Origin: Acidovorax sp. Leaf78
GTDB lineage: Bacteria > Pseudomonadota > Gammaproteobacteria > Burkholderiales > Burkholderiaceae_C
Reading direction: 5' to 3'
Assembly: GCF_001422735.1 (NCBI RefSeq)
Contig: NZ_LMLZ01000020.1
Location: forward strand, 206,954-270,953
Length of the DNA: 64,000 bases
How positions within the stretch are numbered: the first letter of the stretch is position 1; every line of letters starts with the position of its first letter. The translations under genes were made by a program, and so were the position numbers. Shown piece by piece: positions 9,000-16,540 of the stretch. Below the pieces are notes generated by a model. That model worked only from the letters and a program-made list of their open reading frames with translations, made no database searches and had not been told where the DNA came from.

Positions 9000-9230
9000 T
9001 CAGGCCGGGCCCAGGCGACTGTGCTCCGGGCAGCAATAGGCCTGGTTGCCCAGCATCAGGGCCTCTGCCTTCGGAATATGCACACCACAATGCGCGCACG
9101 CGAGGATGTCCTGCGGACCTGCCAAAGGCGGTGGGGGCCTGCGTGATTCCGCGTCGGTGTCCTTGTCACGCCGGCTGCGCCAGATACCGATGGCGACGAC
9201 CAGGACGATCAGCAGTACCAGGTATTTCAT
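9000..9230 (-). CDS. PP0621-family small membrane-anchored protein with Cys-rich tail
   Basis: The 76-residue protein has one N-terminal membrane helix (KYLVLLIVLVVAIGIW), a charged linker, and a C-terminal CAHCGVHIPKAEAL...CCPEH motif that looks like a zinc ribbon. This is the pattern of the PP0621 family, which has no assigned function. The ATG overlaps the TGA of the upstream ypjD-like gene (ATGA) and the stop lies 3 bp before pilS, so it sits inside the operon. Its conserved place next to pilS/pilR is suggestive but does not prove a pilus role. Confidence 0.82.
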   Translation of the reverse strand: MKYLVLLIVLVVAIGIWRSRRDKDTDAESRRPPPPLAGPQDILACAHCGVHIPKAEALMLGNQAYCCPEHSRLGPA

Positions 9231-10024
9231 GCGCTGCGCCCCAGCACCACTTCCATGACGAAGCGTGAGCCCACGTAGGCCAGCAGCAGCAGGGTCGAGC
9301 CCGCATACAGCACGCGCACCGCGTTGCGCCCCCGCCAGCCAAAGCGCGCGCGGCCTATCAGTAGCGCGGCGAAGGTGAGCCAGGACAGCAGCGAGAAAAC
9401 GGCCTTGTGGTCCCATCGCCAGGCGCGGCCATACAGCGTTTCGCCAAACAGCCAGCCGGCCAGCAGCGTGGCCGTCAGCAGGATGAAGCCCGCCGTCACG
9501 AAGCGGAAGGTCAGGCGCTCCAGCGTCAGCAGCGGGATGCCGCTGTGCGGGTCTTCAGCCTGTCGGATGTGCCGCTCGGCGCGGGTCATGAGCCAGGCAT
9601 GCACCACCGCAGCACCAAAGAGGCCGTAACAGGCAATGCCCAAGGCCAGGTGCAGCGGCAGCCAGGCAGAAGCCGTGACATGCAGTGGCTGCCCCGGGAA
9701 CACCAGGGCCAGCACCACGGCCACCGCGCCCAGCGCAGCCAGCACCCAGCGCGACTGCATCTGGGGAAAGAGCTGCCGCTCGACCGCATAGACGGTGAGC
9801 ACCAGCCAGGCCGTCATCGACAGGGCGGGCGCAAACCCGAAGCGCGGTGCGTCGCCCCACAGGCCCCACACCAGGACGGCGCCATGCAGCACCCAGGCCA
9901 CCAGCAGCGCATTGCGGGCTGCCGTGGTGCCCAGGCGCTTGGCGGCGACGGCGGGAACGCCATATGCCACCGCGGCGGCCAGGGCCAGCAGCCAGCTGAA
10001 GGGGGAGCTACTCGCTAAAATCAT
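9227..10024 (-). CDS. Cytochrome c assembly-like inner membrane protein (YpjD/CcsA family)
   Basis: The 265-residue protein is almost entirely hydrophobic, with about eight membrane helices and the family signatures LHVTASAWLPLHLALGIACYG and WRWDHKAVFSLLSW, including the conserved His pairs and WDHK of the CcsA/CcmC/YpjD group. These proteins handle haem or act in ion homeostasis; E. coli YpjD is not essential for cytochrome c maturation, so I do not assign a reaction. It is divergent from ffh, the conserved ypjD-ffh arrangement of proteobacteria. The start is the ATG giving MILASSSP; the open frame continues 260 codons upstream across ffh but is a shadow there. Confidence 0.88.
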   Translation of the reverse strand: MILASSSPFSWLLALAAAVAYGVPAVAAKRLGTTAARNALLVAWVLHGAVLVWGLWGDAPRFGFAPALSMTAWLVLTVYAVERQLFPQMQSRWVLAALGAVAVVLALVFPGQPLHVTASAWLPLHLALGIACYGLFGAAVVHAWLMTRAERHIRQAEDPHSGIPLLTLERLTFRFVTAGFILLTATLLAGWLFGETLYGRAWRWDHKAVFSLLSWLTFAALLIGRARFGWRGRNAVRVLYAGSTLLLLAYVGSRFVMEVVLGRSA

Positions 10025-10126
10025 GGATCGCAGTTTAGCCTTTTGCCCCCACCGCCCGTACCTGGGCGTGCCTGCCAGCCACAACCGTTGTGTTGATCGC
10101 GCGCAGGCAACACCGGAACATTGCCC

Positions 10127-11506
10127 ATGGCCTCCGCCCTTACCGACAAACTCTCGCGCCTCGTCAAGGAGATGCGTGGCCAGGCCCGCATCACTGAATC
10201 CAACGTGCAGGACATGCTGCGCGAGGTGCGCATGGCGCTGCTGGAGGCCGACGTGGCCCTGCCGGTGGTGCGCGACTTCATTGCGCGGGTGAAGGAAAAA
10301 GCCCTGGGCGAGGAGGTCATCGGATCGCTCAAGCCCGGCCAGACGCTGGTCTCCATCGTCAACCGCGAACTGGCGGCCACCATGGGCCAGGGCGTCTCGG
10401 ACATCAACCTGGCGGCCCAGCCGCCCGCCATCATCCTGATGGCTGGCCTGCAGGGCGCCGGCAAGACCACGACCACCGCCAAGCTGGCCAAGCACCTGAT
10501 CGAAAAGCGCAAGAAGAAGGTGCTCACCGTTTCTGGCGACGTGTACCGCCCCGCGGCCATCGAGCAGCTCAAGACCGTCACCAGGCAGGCGGGCGCGGAG
10601 TGGTTCCCGAGCACCCCGGACCAAAAACCGCTGGACATTGCGCGCGCCGCGCTCGACTACGCCAAGAAGCACTATTTCGATGTGCTGCTGGTCGATACGG
10701 CCGGTCGCCTGGCCATCGACGAAGCCTTGATGAAGGAAATCAAGGACCTGCACGCCGCCCTGAACCCGGTGGAGACGCTCTTCGTCGTCGATGCCATGCA
10801 GGGCCAAGACGCGATCAACACGGCCAAGGCCTTCAAGGAGGCTCTGCCTCTCACCGGCATCGTGCTGACCAAGCTCGACGGCGACTCACGCGGCGGCGCG
10901 GCGCTGTCGGTGCGGCAGATCACGGGTGCGCCTATCAAGTTTGCAGGTGTGTCGGAAAAGATCGACGGCCTGGAGGTGTTCGACGCCGAGCGCCATGCGG
11001 GCCGCATTCTGGGCATGGGCGACATCGTGGCGCTGGTCGAGCAGGTCACTGCCGGTGTGGACATGGAGGCCGCGCAGAAGCTGGCCGCCAAGGTCAAGAG
11101 CGGCGACGGTTTCGACCTGAATGATTTTTTGTCCCAGATCCAGCAGATGAAACAGATGGGCGGCCTGTCCAGCCTGATGGACAAGCTGCCGTCCCAGCTC
11201 ACGGCCAAGGCCGGCGCGGTGGACATGGACAAGGCCGAGAAGGACATCAAGCGCAAGGAAGGCATCATTCAGAGCATGACGCCGCTGGAGCGCCGCAAGC
11301 CCGACCTCATCAAGGCGACCCGCAAGAAGCGCATTGCCGGCGGGGCGGGCGTGCATGTGCAAGAGGTCAACCGCCTGCTCAAGGAGTTCGAGCAAATGCA
11401 GGGCATGATGAAGAAGATGAAGGGCGGCGGCCTCATGAAGATGATGAAGCGCATGGGCGGCATGAAGGGCCTGGGCGGCGGTGGCATGCCCAAGATGCCT
11501 TTTTGA
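10127..11506 (+). CDS. ffh: Signal recognition particle GTPase Ffh
   Basis: Ffh with 4.5S RNA binds signal sequences of nascent inner-membrane proteins and docks on FtsY. The 459-residue protein shows the N domain helices (1-85), the G domain with P-loop GLQGAGKTTTT (about 106-116), DTAGR and TKLDGDSRGGAAL motifs, and a C-terminal M domain rich in methionine and ending GGMPKMPF, which holds the signal-sequence groove and the RNA-binding region. The true start is the ATG giving MASALTDK; a TTG two codons upstream is open but has no better ribosome site. Length agrees with the E. coli protein (453 aa). Confidence 0.97.
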   Translation: MASALTDKLSRLVKEMRGQARITESNVQDMLREVRMALLEADVALPVVRDFIARVKEKALGEEVIGSLKPGQTLVSIVNRELAATMGQGVSDINLAAQPPAIILMAGLQGAGKTTTTAKLAKHLIEKRKKKVLTVSGDVYRPAAIEQLKTVTRQAGAEWFPSTPDQKPLDIARAALDYAKKHYFDVLLVDTAGRLAIDEALMKEIKDLHAALNPVETLFVVDAMQGQDAINTAKAFKEALPLTGIVLTKLDGDSRGGAALSVRQITGAPIKFAGVSEKIDGLEVFDAERHAGRILGMGDIVALVEQVTAGVDMEAAQKLAAKVKSGDGFDLNDFLSQIQQMKQMGGLSSLMDKLPSQLTAKAGAVDMDKAEKDIKRKEGIIQSMTPLERRKPDLIKATRKKRIAGGAGVHVQEVNRLLKEFEQMQGMMKKMKGGGLMKMMKRMGGMKGLGGGGMPKMPF

Positions 11507-11670
11507 GATCACCTATCTGAGCTGCTCAACCCTCAGCCCGGATCAACGGGGCTGCCTGACGCCCTCATTCAACCCAGCAACGGACGTGCTGCATGCGTGG
11601 GCCGCTCAAACCTCTATGCCGCAGCGGTTGGGCGATGAGGGATGAGCCATCTTGAGCGCAGGCCAGGCGC

Positions 11671-12510
11671 TCAAGGCGCTTGCAGCCAGTCTTTCAACGG
11701 CTGGCCTGCCCAGGCCTTGGCTTCTTCGCCGACGAAGGTCTGCGGCTTGGATGCGGGCAGCTTGCGGCGCTTTTCTTGCGCGGCGATGGATTTTCTGGCT
11801 TCATCCATCCAGTCGGTCACTGACAAATTTTCGGCATCCACCTGGCCGAACAGCGCTTCGGCGAACGGCGTGTGGGTGCCATCGTATTGGCAGCGGAACG
11901 AGGTGAGACGCGTGTCGGAGGCCGTGAGCACCACGCGGTTCGGCGCCCTCAGCGGCTTGATGAATGCGCCGCTGTAGCAGGCGGACAGCACCACCAGGGT
12001 CGGTACCTTCAGCGGCGCGAGGGCATCGCTCAGCAACCTGGGTGTGATGGGCGGCTGGTTCTTGCCAGCCACGGTGATGTTGAGCAGGCCAGGGTTGGCG
12101 TGCGTGGAGATCAGCAGCAAGACCCGGTCCCGCGGTTGCACCACCTCGGCCATCTTGGACATCACCAGCGCGAAATTTTCGACCGTCGCCTGAGGCCACT
12201 CTGCGCTCTCGCCCCGTGCCGGGTTGGCCAGCTTGAGCATCAAGGCGTTGGAGTCGAGCTCACGCACCAGCTTTTCAGCCAGCAATACATCGTTGCGGAA
12301 GGCCTTGGACTGCGAGTGCATCGCAAAGCCGGCAAAGATGATGCGGCCCGGTGGCTCAGCAGGCACCACTGGCGCGGGTGCGGCAGGGGGCGCGGTGGGC
12401 GCCTCGGCCATCGGCGCTGGCGGCGCGATGCACCCTGCGGCTGCGATGGCCAGTGCCAGTAAGCTGACTCTCAAAAAGCGCCGCAGGGTATCGGGGGCAG
12501 GGGAAGACAT
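11671..12510 (-). CDS. C13 (legumain-like) peptidase family lipoprotein
   Basis: The predicted 279-residue protein begins with a lipoprotein signal (LLALAIAAAGC, lipid cysteine at 27), followed by a Pro/Ala-rich spacer to residue 55. The folded part has the caspase-like dyad pattern of clan CD: His137 in LLISTHANPG and Cys178 in VLSACYSGAF, each after a hydrophobic strand. This matches the bacterial branch of peptidase family C13. Substrate and role are unknown; the lipobox puts it on the periplasmic face of a membrane. Two ATGs (12516 and 12510) are possible starts and neither has a strong ribosome site. It is separated from opgH by a terminator, so it is probably monocistronic. Confidence 0.78.
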   Translation of the reverse strand: MSSPAPDTLRRFLRVSLLALAIAAAGCIAPPAPMAEAPTAPPAAPAPVVPAEPPGRIIFAGFAMHSQSKAFRNDVLLAEKLVRELDSNALMLKLANPARGESAEWPQATVENFALVMSKMAEVVQPRDRVLLLISTHANPGLLNITVAGKNQPPITPRLLSDALAPLKVPTLVVLSACYSGAFIKPLRAPNRVVLTASDTRLTSFRCQYDGTHTPFAEALFGQVDAENLSVTDWMDEARKSIAAQEKRRKLPASKPQTFVGEEAKAWAGQPLKDWLQAP

Positions 12511-12710
12511 GGGCATGGTGATCAAGAAGCTGAGACGGATGGAAAGGTGACCGCTGTCCGGTGGCGGCATGCGTCCGGCCGTGTCCAAAGCGTGCCGTAT
12601 CGTAAAGGAGTGCCGTACCCCTGCCGCATTTGCTGGGACAGTGTTTCAAGTGCTTGCATCGTCAGCATCCGACCGCGTGGACCCTGAATACTGCCAAAGC
12701 GCGCGCACCG

Positions 12711-12738
12711 TAAAAAAGCCGGTGCATGCACCGGCTTC
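12711..12738 (-). terminator. Rho-independent terminator of opgGH
   Basis: A perfect palindrome (12716-12737, core GCCGGTGCATGCACCGGC) is followed on the minus strand by six T residues (12717-12712). It lies 38 bp past the opgH stop. Confidence 0.9.
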
Positions 12739-12775
12739 CTGGGGGGACGTGGGCGTGACGTCGATCACATGGCGG

Positions 12776-14809
12776 TTAGGCCGCGCGCAGTGCGGGCTGC
12801 GCCAGGCGGCTGGCATGCAGCCACGCACGGCGCAATACCGGCGGCGACCACGACTCCTCGGGGATCAACAGCAGTTGCTGCGCGCGCAGTGCCTTGCCCA
12901 GAGCGATCTGGCTGGTCAGCACCGCCAGCGGAATCGCCAGTGCCAGGGGCAGGCCCACGGGCATCAGCCACAGCAGCGCGCTGCTGTCGATGAAGGCCAC
13001 ACCCAGCGCCATCACGGCGATGATCGCGCTCATGGGGGCCAACTGGCGCATGGCGTGGAGCCATGGCACGGCATGCGCTTCACGGGGCGGCGACTTCCAT
13101 TCCAGCTTCAGGCCGGTCAGTGCAATCACCACGAACAGCGAGTGCGCCAGCATGCGGATGGGGGCTTGCAGAATGGCCAGCACGCTTTCCAGCACCGCAC
13201 TCTTGAGCAGGCTGAAGGCGCCACCGTACTGCGATTGCTCGCGGCGCATGAACACCGCGGCCACGCCCAGGATGCGGGGCAGGAACAGCAGGCACAGGGT
13301 CCAGGCCCACAGCGCCAGCAACTCGGCCGGCAGGATGTGCCAGTCGGCCACCAGCTTGGCGCCCGACAGCCACAGCGCCGTGCCCAGCGTCAGGAACGCA
13401 AGCCACAGCGGTGCCGACAGATAAGCCATGGCGCCCGTCACGAACATCGAGCGGTGCACGGGGTGGATGCCAGGCTCGGCCATCAGGCGGGCGTTTTGCA
13501 GATTGCCCTGGCACCAGCGGCGGTCGCGCTGCAGTTCAGCCAGCAGGTCTGGTGGTTGTTGCTCGTAGCTGCCGATCAGGTCGGACACCAGCCACACGTG
13601 GTAGCCGGCGCGGCGCATCAGCGCGGCTTCGACGAAGTCGTGCGACATGATGCCGCCCGCCAGGCCGCCCGTGCCCTTGATCGGCGCCAGCGCGCAATGT
13701 TCCATGAACGGCGCCACACGGATGATCGCGTTGTGGCCCCAGTAGTGCGACTCGCCCAGTTGCCAATACTGCATGCCCAGCGTAAACAGCCGGCCGGTGA
13801 CGCGCGAGGCAAACTGCTGCGCACGGGCGTGCAGCGTGACGTGGCCGATGGCCTGCGTGGCGGTCTGGATGATGCCGGCAGAGGGGTTGGCTTCCATCAG
13901 CTTGGCCATGGAGACGATGCAGTCGCCGCTCATCACGCTGTCGGCATCCAGCACCACCATGTAGCGGTAGTCCTTGCCCCAGCGGCGGCAAAAATCTGCC
14001 ACGTTACCGGCCTTGCGGTGGGTGCGGCGGGTGCGCAGGCGGTAGTAGACCTGCACCTGGGGTTGCTGGCCGTTCTGGGCCAGCGCGCTGCGCAGCTCTT
14101 CCCAGGCGGCGCGCTCGGCGGCGGCAATGGAGGGGTCATAGCTATCGGACAGCACGAACACGTCGAAGGTGGCGCCGTGGCCGGTGGCCGCCACGGATTC
14201 ACACGTGGCCCGCAGACCGGCGAACACGGTGGACACGTCTTCATTGCAGATCGGCATGATGATCGCGGTGCGCGCATCCGGCGCCAGCTGGTGCTCGGTG
14301 ACGCTGCGGACCGACAGCGCATGCTTGTCGCCCCGCACCATCACCCAGAAACCCATTAGGCCGGTCAAGAAGCCCGTGACCACCCAGGCCGACAGCAGCG
14401 CGAACAAGGCGATCTGCCCGTAGCCAAGCCAAGGGTTGTCATACGTGGGCTGCACGCCTGCAAACAGCAGGCTGGCAAGTGCCGTGGCCAGCACGGTCAG
14501 CACCATGAAGGTCCAGCGGCGGCGCTGCGCTGCGCCCTGCCAGGCCTGCGTGTGCTCGTCTGTCGGCTCTGCAGGGCCGGCATTGCGGGCGCGGCCCGTG
14601 AGGCGCAGCAGCACGGCGGTGCTCATGCTGTTCCAGAACCCGCGCCAGGGCACGGGCGTCATCGACCCGCGGTGCAGCGGCGGTGCCGTCACAGCGTTGG
14701 GATGGCGCTCTTCACGCACGACGCTGCGCAGGCTGGGAACAGCGCGCAGGTGGGCTGGTGAGCGAAGGGGCGCCTTGGGGCTTACTCGGGAAGAATGATG
14801 TGCGTCCAT
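12776..14809 (-). CDS. opgH: Glucans biosynthesis glucosyltransferase H
   Basis: OpgH (MdoH) is the inner-membrane, family-2 glucosyltransferase that builds the beta-1,2 backbone of osmoregulated periplasmic glucans from UDP-glucose. The 677-residue protein has two N-terminal helices (about 95-160), a cytoplasmic GT2 domain with MPICNEDV, VVLDADSVMSG (DxD) and QRDRRWCQGNLQN (QxxRW), and a group of helices in the C-terminal third. It starts 28 bp inside the end of opgG, so translation is coupled. It is somewhat shorter than E. coli OpgH (847 aa), chiefly in the N-terminal cytoplasmic region, which in E. coli also contacts FtsZ. Confidence 0.95.
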   Translation of the reverse strand: MDAHHSSRVSPKAPLRSPAHLRAVPSLRSVVREERHPNAVTAPPLHRGSMTPVPWRGFWNSMSTAVLLRLTGRARNAGPAEPTDEHTQAWQGAAQRRRWTFMVLTVLATALASLLFAGVQPTYDNPWLGYGQIALFALLSAWVVTGFLTGLMGFWVMVRGDKHALSVRSVTEHQLAPDARTAIIMPICNEDVSTVFAGLRATCESVAATGHGATFDVFVLSDSYDPSIAAAERAAWEELRSALAQNGQQPQVQVYYRLRTRRTHRKAGNVADFCRRWGKDYRYMVVLDADSVMSGDCIVSMAKLMEANPSAGIIQTATQAIGHVTLHARAQQFASRVTGRLFTLGMQYWQLGESHYWGHNAIIRVAPFMEHCALAPIKGTGGLAGGIMSHDFVEAALMRRAGYHVWLVSDLIGSYEQQPPDLLAELQRDRRWCQGNLQNARLMAEPGIHPVHRSMFVTGAMAYLSAPLWLAFLTLGTALWLSGAKLVADWHILPAELLALWAWTLCLLFLPRILGVAAVFMRREQSQYGGAFSLLKSAVLESVLAILQAPIRMLAHSLFVVIALTGLKLEWKSPPREAHAVPWLHAMRQLAPMSAIIAVMALGVAFIDSSALLWLMPVGLPLALAIPLAVLTSQIALGKALRAQQLLLIPEESWSPPVLRRAWLHASRLAQPALRAA

Positions 14810-16359
14810 GTTTCACTCACAGCGTTGTTGTCGTGTTGAAGAAAAGCGCGCAGTTCGATCGGGCGATCGGCTTTGAGGCGCTGTACGCGAACGGTCATGC
14901 GCCACTGGTCGGTGGCGGGATTTCGGTAGACGATGTTTTCAAGCACCTTGCCGTTGGCATCGGTGCTCACCACCGCCTTGACGGCGGCTTCCGGTGGCAG
15001 GGCCTTCAGTGAAGGGCCGTCGAAGTCGACGACGAACTGGGCCTGCTGGCGCAGGGCGGCTGCCGTCTCCTTGGTGTAGCCCATGCCGCGGCGCGATTGC
15101 GTCACCCAGCCACCCGGCGGGCGCTGCTGCTCTTCGCCCTGCCAGCTCAGCTCGTAGGCAAATTCCAGCGGTTGGCCTGGGGCGGGCAACTGGGCGGGCA
15201 CCCAGTACGCAACGATGTTGTCGTGCGTTTCATCGGGTGTGTTGAGCTGCACCAGTTCCACACGGCCAGGACCCCAGTCGTTCAGGGGGCGCACCCAGGC
15301 ACTGGGGCGGCGTTCATAGCGGGCTTCCACGTCCTCGTAGCTGGCCCACTGGCGGTCCCGCTGCATCAGGCCAAAACCCTTGGGGTTCTTGGTGGCGAAC
15401 GACGTGACCAGGGTCTGCTTGGGGTTCTGCAGCGGGCGCCAGAGCCATTCGCCCTCGCCGGTGGCGATCATCAGCCCGTCGGAATCATGCACCTCGGGGC
15501 GGAAGTCGTCCTTGCGGGGCTGGTTCTCGCCAAAGAAGAACATGCTGGTCAACGGGGCAACGCCCAGCGTGCCGATGGGCTTGCCTGCACCAGCCCGCAC
15601 AAAGATGCGGCTGCGCACGGTCGTGGTGGTCGTTGCGCCGGGCTCGATGTCGAAGCGGTAGGCCCCCGTGGCGCGTGGCGAATCGAGCAGCGCGTACACC
15701 GTGACCTTGGTCGACAACGGGTCGGGACGCACCAGCCAGAATTCGGTGAAGCGAGGAAACTCCTCGCTCTGGCCGGGCGCCGCGCCTACCGTGTCGATGG
15801 CCAAGCCGCGGGCCGACAAACCGTACTGCTGGCCCTTGCCCAGTGCGCGGAAATAGCTGGCGCCCTGGAAGACCACCAACTCGTCCTTGTAGGCGTTGGA
15901 GTTCAGGTGGTTGTGCAGCCGAAAGCCTGCAAACCCAAGGTCGCCCCAGGCCTCGGGCTTGACCTGGTTCTTGCCATAGTCGAAGTCGGCACGGCTGTAG
16001 CTGATGTGGCGGGCACCCTGCGGCGTCACCTCGTTGATCAGCACCGGCTCCTTCTGGTACAGGCCCAGATGGAAGAACATGGCCTCGAAAGGCAGTTTCT
16101 CGGCGCGCCACAGGGCGCGGTCGGGACGCCAGCGGATGTCGCGCACCTGGTCGTAATTGAGCTTGGCCAAGTCGGCGGGCAGCTTGTCGCCAGCTGCCCG
16201 ATAGGGCTTCCCGGCACGCTCGCGCGCCAGCTGGGTCACGCTGTCGAAGTCGAAGCCCTGTGCCTGGGCCTTCGCGGCCACCAGGGCCAGCGCCAGCAGA
16301 CCGACGGTCCGTCGGGCATGCCGAAGCAAAGGCGAAGATGGAGAAAAAACAGCTTGCAT
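14782..16359 (-). CDS. opgG: Periplasmic glucans biosynthesis protein G
   Basis: OpgG (MdoG) is a periplasmic protein needed with OpgH for glucan synthesis and branching. The 525-residue product has a Sec signal peptide (HARRTVGLLALALVAAKAQA, cleavage near 34) and the family sequence running from FDFDSVTQLARERAGKPY through FFFGENQPR and DRQWASYEDVEARYERRPS. Length is normal (E. coli 511 aa). No clear ribosome site precedes the ATG. A -24/-12 promoter whose predicted start falls at 16360, one base above the ATG, lies directly upstream, so either the mRNA is leaderless or a further promoter exists. It forms an operon with opgH. Confidence 0.95.
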   Translation of the reverse strand: MQAVFSPSSPLLRHARRTVGLLALALVAAKAQAQGFDFDSVTQLARERAGKPYRAAGDKLPADLAKLNYDQVRDIRWRPDRALWRAEKLPFEAMFFHLGLYQKEPVLINEVTPQGARHISYSRADFDYGKNQVKPEAWGDLGFAGFRLHNHLNSNAYKDELVVFQGASYFRALGKGQQYGLSARGLAIDTVGAAPGQSEEFPRFTEFWLVRPDPLSTKVTVYALLDSPRATGAYRFDIEPGATTTTTVRSRIFVRAGAGKPIGTLGVAPLTSMFFFGENQPRKDDFRPEVHDSDGLMIATGEGEWLWRPLQNPKQTLVTSFATKNPKGFGLMQRDRQWASYEDVEARYERRPSAWVRPLNDWGPGRVELVQLNTPDETHDNIVAYWVPAQLPAPGQPLEFAYELSWQGEEQQRPPGGWVTQSRRGMGYTKETAAALRQQAQFVVDFDGPSLKALPPEAAVKAVVSTDANGKVLENIVYRNPATDQWRMTVRVQRLKADRPIELRAFLQHDNNAVSETWTHIILPE

Positions 16360-16370
16360 GCAGCATCTAG

Positions 16371-16386
16371 GGCAAACCCTGTGCCA
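16371..16386 (-). promoter_or_regulatory. Predicted sigma-54 (-24/-12) promoter of opgGH
   Basis: On the minus strand TGGCAC (16386-16381), five bases, then TTGCC (16375-16371) gives the canonical GG at -25/-24 and GC at -13/-12. All ten fixed positions of TGGCAC-N5-TTGC match. By the usual numbering +1 is 16360, one base before the opgG ATG. Two GlrR-type enhancer sites lie about 130 and 195 bp upstream. Confidence 0.68.
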
Positions 16387-16480
16387 GCTCTGAAAAACTG
16401 TTCTATATCAACGACTTAAGCCTCGATGTACATGTAAGCGATTGTGCAAGCAGTTTCTGCGGCCCTAAAAGCCTCGTATT

Positions 16481-16498
16481 TGTCGCTGTGTGGCGACA
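16481..16498. promoter_or_regulatory. Predicted GlrR (QseF) binding site 1
   Basis: TGTCGC-N6-GCGACA is an exact inverted repeat and fits the E. coli GlrR site TGTC-N10-GACA. It is centred near -130 relative to the predicted sigma-54 start of opgG, a normal enhancer distance. It could also fold as a 3' hairpin of the glrR message, but no T-run follows. Confidence 0.7.
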
Positions 16499-16540
16499 AG
16501 CACCAAGCCTAGGACAAGAAATTCTTTTGAAATCAACGGC

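Noticed and set aside
11507-11670. AGCCC...GGGCT inverted repeat as the ffh terminator
   Set aside because: Short stem, no T-run; the end of ffh transcription cannot be placed from sequence.
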